In this document: positions 6,489 through 9,832 of the stretch, piece after piece | How positions within the stretch are numbered: position 1 is the first letter of the stretch | How the letters are laid out: each line of letters starts with the position of its first letter | Source of the DNA: Bifidobacterium sp. UBA744 | Lineage (GTDB): Bacteria > Actinomycetota > Actinomycetes > Actinomycetales > Bifidobacteriaceae | Assembly (NCBI GenBank): GCA_002298605.1 | Contig: DBKS01000039.1 | Span: 1 to 9,832 of the forward strand | Length of the DNA stretch: 9,832 nucleotides | Direction: 5' to 3' | Made by a program: the position numbers and the translations under genes | The notes under the pieces: model-generated | The model's input: the letters and a program-made list of their open reading frames with translations, nothing else | Told to the model about the DNA's origin: nothing | The model's database searches: none

Positions 6489-7130
6489 ATGCCCGCCGCA
6501 TCAACCAAGGTCCTCGACCAGATCCGCGAGCTGAATCTGCTGCTGATCCGCTCCAAACTCCAGATAGAACGCACCGCACAGCAACAAGGCGCCTCCCCCA
6601 ACCCGACCACGGTCGACGCGGCGCACGCCGCCCCGAAAGCCGAGCGGACAACGCAACCAACGCCATCCGACGTCTCGGCATTCTGCGGACAGGGCCGCAT
6701 ACTGACGATCCTGGGACTCAAGCCGGCGATCAGCCAGAAGGACCTCATCTACATGCTGGGCACAAGCCGGCAAGCCATGAGCGAACTGCTAGCCCGGCTC
6801 GAGCACAAAGGCTACATCCGACGTGATCCGTCAGCCACCGACAAACGCATGGTGACCATCCGCCTCACCGAAGCGGGCAGGCAGGCGGCACGCCAGGTTC
6901 GGCGGATCCATCACGACATGGGCGCCGATCTGCTGGATTGCCTCAGCGAGGCCGAGCTCGCGCAATTCTCCGAATATCTGAAGCGCATCATCGACAGCGC
7001 CGAGAAGAAACTCGCCAACGACGAGTTCGCCGAACGCCGCAGGGCCATGCGGGAGTTTCTGTCACTTGGATCCCCGACGTCCGGCCAGACGGCCGACGGA
7101 GCGATCAATCCCAAGGAGGAACAGGCATGA
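6489..7130 (+). CDS. MarR-family winged-helix transcriptional regulator
   Basis: A 213-residue DNA-binding protein, longer than the usual 140-170. Residues 1-33 form a helix for dimerisation, and 34-62 are an Ala/Pro/Thr/Gln-rich linker. The winged helix then follows: FCGQGRILTILG (65-76), SQKDLIYMLGTSRQAMSELLARLEHKGYIRR (82-112) with the recognition helix, and the wing signature DKRMVTIRLTEAG (118-130). A long dimerisation helix and a polar tail (190-213) end the protein. The start at 6489 has a strong ribosome binding site (AAAGGAGG, 6477-6484). The ATG at 6447 lies inside the promoter's -10 and is rejected. The stop overlaps the next start by 4 nt (ATGA), so the two are translationally coupled, and the regulator probably controls itself and the TIM-barrel gene. 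The ligand is unknown. Confidence 0.92.
   Translation: MPAASTKVLDQIRELNLLLIRSKLQIERTAQQQGASPNPTTVDAAHAAPKAERTTQPTPSDVSAFCGQGRILTILGLKPAISQKDLIYMLGTSRQAMSELLARLEHKGYIRRDPSATDKRMVTIRLTEAGRQAARQVRRIHHDMGADLLDCLSEAELAQFSEYLKRIIDSAEKKLANDEFAERRRAMREFLSLGSPTSGQTADGAINPKEEQA
7113..7120 (+). promoter_or_regulatory. Ribosome binding site fixing the TIM-barrel start
   Basis: AAGGAGGA lies inside the 3' end of the MarR gene, 6 nt before the ATG at 7127. This near-perfect Shine-Dalgarno decides the start against the much longer open frame that extends upstream through the MarR gene. Confidence 0.85.
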
Positions 7131-7876
7131 TCGAACACGGCACGAACATCTTCTCCCCCAGCGAATCAATCGCCCTCGGCCACCATTCCGCCACCCCGTC
7201 GGTCAGCCGCACAGCCAGCGGCACCGCTTCGGTCGAAGGACGACTCACCTCGCCCGCCGTGCGGGTTCCCGAGCTCATCTCCACCTGCGGAGGCATCACC
7301 GTCAAAGGCCACACGCTGAAATCCTTCGCCTACTCAACCGACGTGGTGGTCATCCGCAACACCAACGCCAACGCCATTCTGGCCGTATACCCATTCACCG
7401 GGGAACCGATCATCACACAAGCGCTGTTGACGGTGGCGCAGCAGCCCCTCTTCGTGGGCGTGGGAGGAGGCACCACCACCGGGCAGCGCGTGGTGGAACT
7501 CGCCATGGTCGCCGAAATGCAAGGCGCGGCGGGTGTGCTGATCAACGCGCCGGCACCACCGGAAACCGTCGAAGCCGTCATGGGCACGGTGGACATCCCC
7601 GTCGTGGCCACCGTCACCGTGGACGACGCCATCACCGAAGCGAAGATTCGCGCCGGCGCCGCGATCATCAACGTGGCAGCCGGCAAGCGAACGCCCAACA
7701 TCGTCGCCTCAATCCGCAGCCACCATCCCGAAATGCCGATTCTCGCCTCGGGCGGCCGCTCACCCGAGGGTATTCAAGCCACCATCGACGCCGGCGCCGA
7801 CGCGATCAGTTGGACGCCGCCCAGCGCGCAGGAACTGCATTCCGTCATGATGTCCCGCTACCGCGGCGAAGCATAA
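7127..7876 (+). CDS. TIM-barrel (aldolase-type) protein of unknown function
   Basis: A 249-residue cytosolic protein. After a variable, Ser/Thr-rich N-terminus (about 1-40), VPELISTCGGITVKGHTLKSFAYSTDVVVIRN begins the conserved part. Alternating strands and helices follow, including PLFVGVGGGTTTGQRVVELA and AAGVLINAPAPPETVEAV. The C-terminal phosphate-binding region ILASGGRSPEGIQATIDAGADAISW has the Gly-rich beta-7/beta-8 pattern shared by HisA/HisF, NanE, KDPG aldolase and thiazole synthase-like barrels. It does not match any of these closely. I recall similar proteins in Firmicutes and bifidobacteria being labelled only 'hydrolase', without a proven activity. The substrate is probably a phosphorylated metabolite (inference from the phosphate loop). 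It is translationally coupled to the MarR gene, and its last 19 nt overlap the 3' end of the opposite-strand glycosylase gene. Confidence 0.78.
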   Translation: MIEHGTNIFSPSESIALGHHSATPSVSRTASGTASVEGRLTSPAVRVPELISTCGGITVKGHTLKSFAYSTDVVVIRNTNANAILAVYPFTGEPIITQALLTVAQQPLFVGVGGGTTTGQRVVELAMVAEMQGAAGVLINAPAPPETVEAVMGTVDIPVVATVTVDDAITEAKIRAGAAIINVAAGKRTPNIVASIRSHHPEMPILASGGRSPEGIQATIDAGADAISWTPPSAQELHSVMMSRYRGEA

Positions 7877-9111
7877 CGCCGAACCGCCCGATACGCCTCG
7901 ACCAAGCGGGGCAGCCCCACGGAGGCGTTCGCGGGGCTGGTGGACGGCAACTGGGTCACGGGCAGGCTCGTCAGGCCAAGACCCTCCTCACCGAGCCGAG
8001 GAAGACACAGCCGACGATACAGCTGCGCCGCCTTGGCACCGGTGGCAAACACATGGGCGATCCGCGAACCCCTGACAATTGGCGCAACATCATTGGCAAT
8101 CGGATTGCGAATACTGGCATCGCTGGCACCCACGATGTCACAGGAGGCAAGCACGTCCCAGAGCGCAATGTGATGACGCAACGCGAAATCGCGACGGCGG
8201 CCAGCCAAATCCGCAACAGTCATGGATTCACCGCAATCGGCACAGGCTGACGGCAGGCATGAGTCATCATCGAAGATGCGGGCCATCACCTTCCAGAAAC
8301 GGTTCCGCGGATGGCCGTAATAGAACGCCATCTCCCGCGATTTCGGGCTCGGCATCGATCCCAATATCAGCACACGTGAAGCCTCGTCCCACACCGGGCC
8401 AAAGCCGTGCTCGACATGCTCCAACCGTTCGAAAGTAAGCCGGCAGTCCGCGATGAAGGACTCGGCCCAGTCACCAGCACTGCGCATGGCTTTGCCGAAT
8501 TCGTCGATAAGCCCATGGAATTCCTTGAGTTCAGCGATACTCCAGCGCTCGACATGCGACTGAACGCGGGAGCGAAAGCCCTCATAGGATTTCGGCAGAT
8601 CGGTCACGCCCAACGTCTCGAGCAGGCGACGGGCATATCGGTCGGCGATAAACGCAGGCCGGTCGAACACATAGAGCAGCAGGTCATCGGCCGTTTCGCC
8701 ACCGATGCCCCGCAAGGCCAGTAGCTCGGCGCGAAGTTCCGCGTCACTACGGTTAGCCACTAAATACGGGAAAACGTCATCCGACGGCACGGTGTCATCT
8801 TCTAGCAGTCGGGAAAACCAAACGCAGAACGCCTTGAGATATCCGGTTTTTGTCCGCCAATATCCGGTCGGTCGGATCAGTTCGCCCAGCGCGGCGTCAT
8901 CCATGTCCAGTATCGCCCATGGATTCAGCGCGCCGACCTCCCTGAGGCGCCCAAGCGCAAGGTCCACATTGCTCCATGCGGTGTTCTGCGTCAGAATCGA
9001 CCCCACCGCGATCTCGAAACGCGTGTCGGCAGGCCACCAATGCGTCGGCCCCAGCCGATCCAACAGCAGCTCGTACAATCCGCGTAGCGTAATCACCCGC
9101 CGCCCATCCAT
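7858..9111 (-). CDS. Two-domain DNA glycosylase: MagIII/EndoIII-like HhH-GPD fused to hypoxanthine-DNA glycosylase
   Basis: A 417-residue protein. Residues 1-230 resemble the HhH-GPD 3-methyladenine glycosylase MagIII: WWPADTRFEIAVGSILTQNT (25-44), RPTGYWRTKTGYLKAF (80-95), the helix-hairpin-helix LRGIGGETAD (133-142), the catalytic aspartate D157 in ADRYARRL, and KEFHGLIDEFGK. There is no C-terminal Fe-S cysteine set, and the EndoIII lyase lysine position is E139, suggesting a monofunctional glycosylase. Residues 235-417 match hypoxanthine-DNA glycosylase (UDG superfamily family 6): HGFGPVWDEASRVLILGSMPS, SREMAFYYGHPRNRFWKV, LRHHIALWDVLASCDI, SDASIRNPIANDVAPI, VFATG, and LPSTSPANA near the end. 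Such domains remove deaminated adenine. The frame is open to 9249, but that start overlaps the upstream gene by 104 nt. ATG 9156 and 9111 are the realistic choices; 9111 fits homologue length and has TAGACT 8 nt upstream. No good ribosome binding site is seen. Confidence 0.85.
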   Translation of the reverse strand: MDGRRVITLRGLYELLLDRLGPTHWWPADTRFEIAVGSILTQNTAWSNVDLALGRLREVGALNPWAILDMDDAALGELIRPTGYWRTKTGYLKAFCVWFSRLLEDDTVPSDDVFPYLVANRSDAELRAELLALRGIGGETADDLLLYVFDRPAFIADRYARRLLETLGVTDLPKSYEGFRSRVQSHVERWSIAELKEFHGLIDEFGKAMRSAGDWAESFIADCRLTFERLEHVEHGFGPVWDEASRVLILGSMPSPKSREMAFYYGHPRNRFWKVMARIFDDDSCLPSACADCGESMTVADLAGRRRDFALRHHIALWDVLASCDIVGASDASIRNPIANDVAPIVRGSRIAHVFATGAKAAQLYRRLCLPRLGEEGLGLTSLPVTQLPSTSPANASVGLPRLVEAYRAVRRYASPR

Positions 9112-9119
9112 GGCACGCA

Positions 9120-9125
9120 AGTCTA
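9120..9125 (-). promoter_or_regulatory. Possible -10 (TAGACT) just upstream of the glycosylase start
   Basis: On the - strand TAGACT (4 of 6 to TATAAT) ends 8 nt before the ATG at 9111. This would give a transcript with a leader of one or two bases. It lies in the gap after the membrane-protein stop (9146). The match is modest and no -35 is seen; it is listed because it agrees with the lack of a ribosome binding site. Confidence 0.25.
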
Positions 9126-9145
9126 TCCGGCAGTGCCGAACACCT

Positions 9146-9832
9146 TCACCTGGCATCACGGAAGAACCCGATGACGATGGCAATGACTCCGCACACAAGT
9201 CCGCCAACAGGCCAAGCAAGCCAGAACAGGCCCCGTCCCATCTGCCCACCGGCGGACATCAACACCAGACCGACAATGGTGGCCACAATCATGACAATGC
9301 CACACAACCCGCCGGTAAGCTGGTCGTAGAAGTCACGTTCCCCCGCACGTTCACGACGCTTCTGCTCCGCGTTTTTGTTGTAGTCATTGATGTCCATCAG
9401 CCCTTTGCGCATACCGGCATGCACGATGGCACCCACGCCGGGCGCGACCAACGCCAGCAGCAAGCCGACAGGCCAGCCGTCGGAAACGCCCTGCAGCTCG
9501 GCAACCCACACCATCGCGCTCACTCCCGTTAGAATCAGCGCGATACCGCACGTCACACCGATGGCGGCGTACCGCGTGGCGCGGGCATGGTCGTCGTCGG
9601 TGTAGAAATCCTCGATAAATGGATGCCGGCGCTGGAACTCGTCATGCCACATGCAGGCGGGGATCATGAGTGCAAGGCCGACGACCACGCCGACGGCAAT
9701 GCACAGAAACATGAGGAATCCATTTGCCGAATTCGACCCGAGAACAGAATTCGACTCGTCAAACAGCATTCCGCCGGCAACACCCCAAATGATCGCGGCG
9801 ATGCCACCGGGAACCATCAGCGAAAACCGTCG
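9146..9832 (-). CDS. Multi-pass membrane protein of unknown function (5' end outside window)
   Basis: The frame is open to the right edge; the codons before the first ATG (9817) read RRFSL and continue the same character, so I treat the gene as cut by the window. About six hydrophobic segments are visible, counted from ATG 9817: 3-17, 34-56, 82-104, 115-134, 169-188 and 195-215. A cytoplasmic-looking loop, HDEFQRRHPFIEDFYTDDDHARATRY (58-83), lies between segments two and three. A second, strongly charged loop, NDYNKNAEQKRRERAGERDFYDQ (143-165), comes before segment five. The 'F.. .FYT..D' element before a membrane segment reminds me of membrane domains that follow an N-terminal HTH in some Firmicutes and Actinobacteria regulators, but the part that would show this is missing. 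It is transcribed in the same direction as, and ends 34 nt before, the glycosylase start. Confidence 0.6.
   Translation of the reverse strand, partial: RRFSLMVPGGIAAIIWGVAGGMLFDESNSVLGSNSANGFLMFLCIAVGVVVGLALMIPACMWHDEFQRRHPFIEDFYTDDDHARATRYAAIGVTCGIALILTGVSAMVWVAELQGVSDGWPVGLLLALVAPGVGAIVHAGMRKGLMDINDYNKNAEQKRRERAGERDFYDQLTGGLCGIVMIVATIVGLVLMSAGGQMGRGLFWLAWPVGGLVCGVIAIVIGFFRDAR

Noticed and set aside
7066..8250. Long + strand frame (394 codons) across the TIM-barrel and glycosylase genes
   Set aside because: The translation is an Arg/His-rich low-complexity string, typical of a shifted frame, and it crosses two well-supported genes.
8410..8500. Fe-S cluster of EndoIII type in the glycosylase
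   Set aside because: The C-x6-C-x2-C-x5-C pattern expected after the HhH domain is absent; only one cysteine (C223) is present there.
7858..9249. Longer glycosylase gene starting at 9249
   Set aside because: It would overlap the upstream membrane-protein gene by 104 nt. The extra N-terminal residues (Ser-, Leu- and Cys-rich) do not resemble the family, and relatives begin about 25 residues before the WWP motif.
1..9832. CRISPR array, tRNA, rRNA, insertion sequence or phage remnant
   Set aside because: No regularly spaced repeats, no cloverleaf or rRNA-like stretches, no transposase or integrase frame, and no composition break visible by eye.

Overview
The window is G+C-rich, with strongly G/C-biased third codon positions, tightly packed genes, and a mix of Shine-Dalgarno-led and apparently leaderless starts. 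Together with the protein families this points to a high-G+C Gram-positive (Actinomycetota). I suspect a Bifidobacterium-like organism, but that is inference; no rRNA or marker gene is present. I see no mobile element, CRISPR array, tRNA or rRNA. It reads as ordinary chromosome with some unusual protein architectures.

Left part (1-4148, all + strand): a Tam-type trans-aconitate methyltransferase, a small YjcF/ElaA-like GNAT acetyltransferase, a GNAT-MazG fusion protein, and aspartate ammonia-lyase (aspA). The small GNAT gene and the fusion gene lack a ribosome binding site. Each has a -10-like hexamer exactly 6 nt before the ATG, which suggests leaderless transcripts.

Middle part (4182-6237, - strand): a compact three-gene operon, transcribed as YtrA-type GntR repressor, ABC ATPase, ABC-2 permease. 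The genes overlap by 31 and 4 nt and each has a good ribosome binding site. Upstream lies a nested 38-bp palindrome built from four TAACTGT-like half-sites, the likely operator of the GntR protein. The layout matches the family of envelope-stress and antibiotic-responsive exporters whose regulator represses its own operon.

The 6238-6488 gap is the divergent control region between this operon and the next. It also holds a perfect 7-3-7 palindrome and a clear promoter (TTGACA-N18-TACGAT) for the rightward operon.

Right part: a MarR-family regulator (6489-7130) is translationally coupled by a 4-nt overlap to a TIM-barrel protein of unknown function (7127-7876). Converging on it, with a 19-nt tail-to-tail overlap, is the most interesting gene (7858-9111, - strand). 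It appears to be a natural fusion of a MagIII/EndoIII-like HhH-GPD DNA glycosylase with a hypoxanthine-DNA glycosylase (family 6 UDG superfamily), so a two-headed base-excision repair enzyme for alkylated and deaminated bases. Upstream of it, and cut by the window edge, is a multi-pass membrane protein of unknown function.

All family assignments come from reading motifs by eye; no database search was possible.
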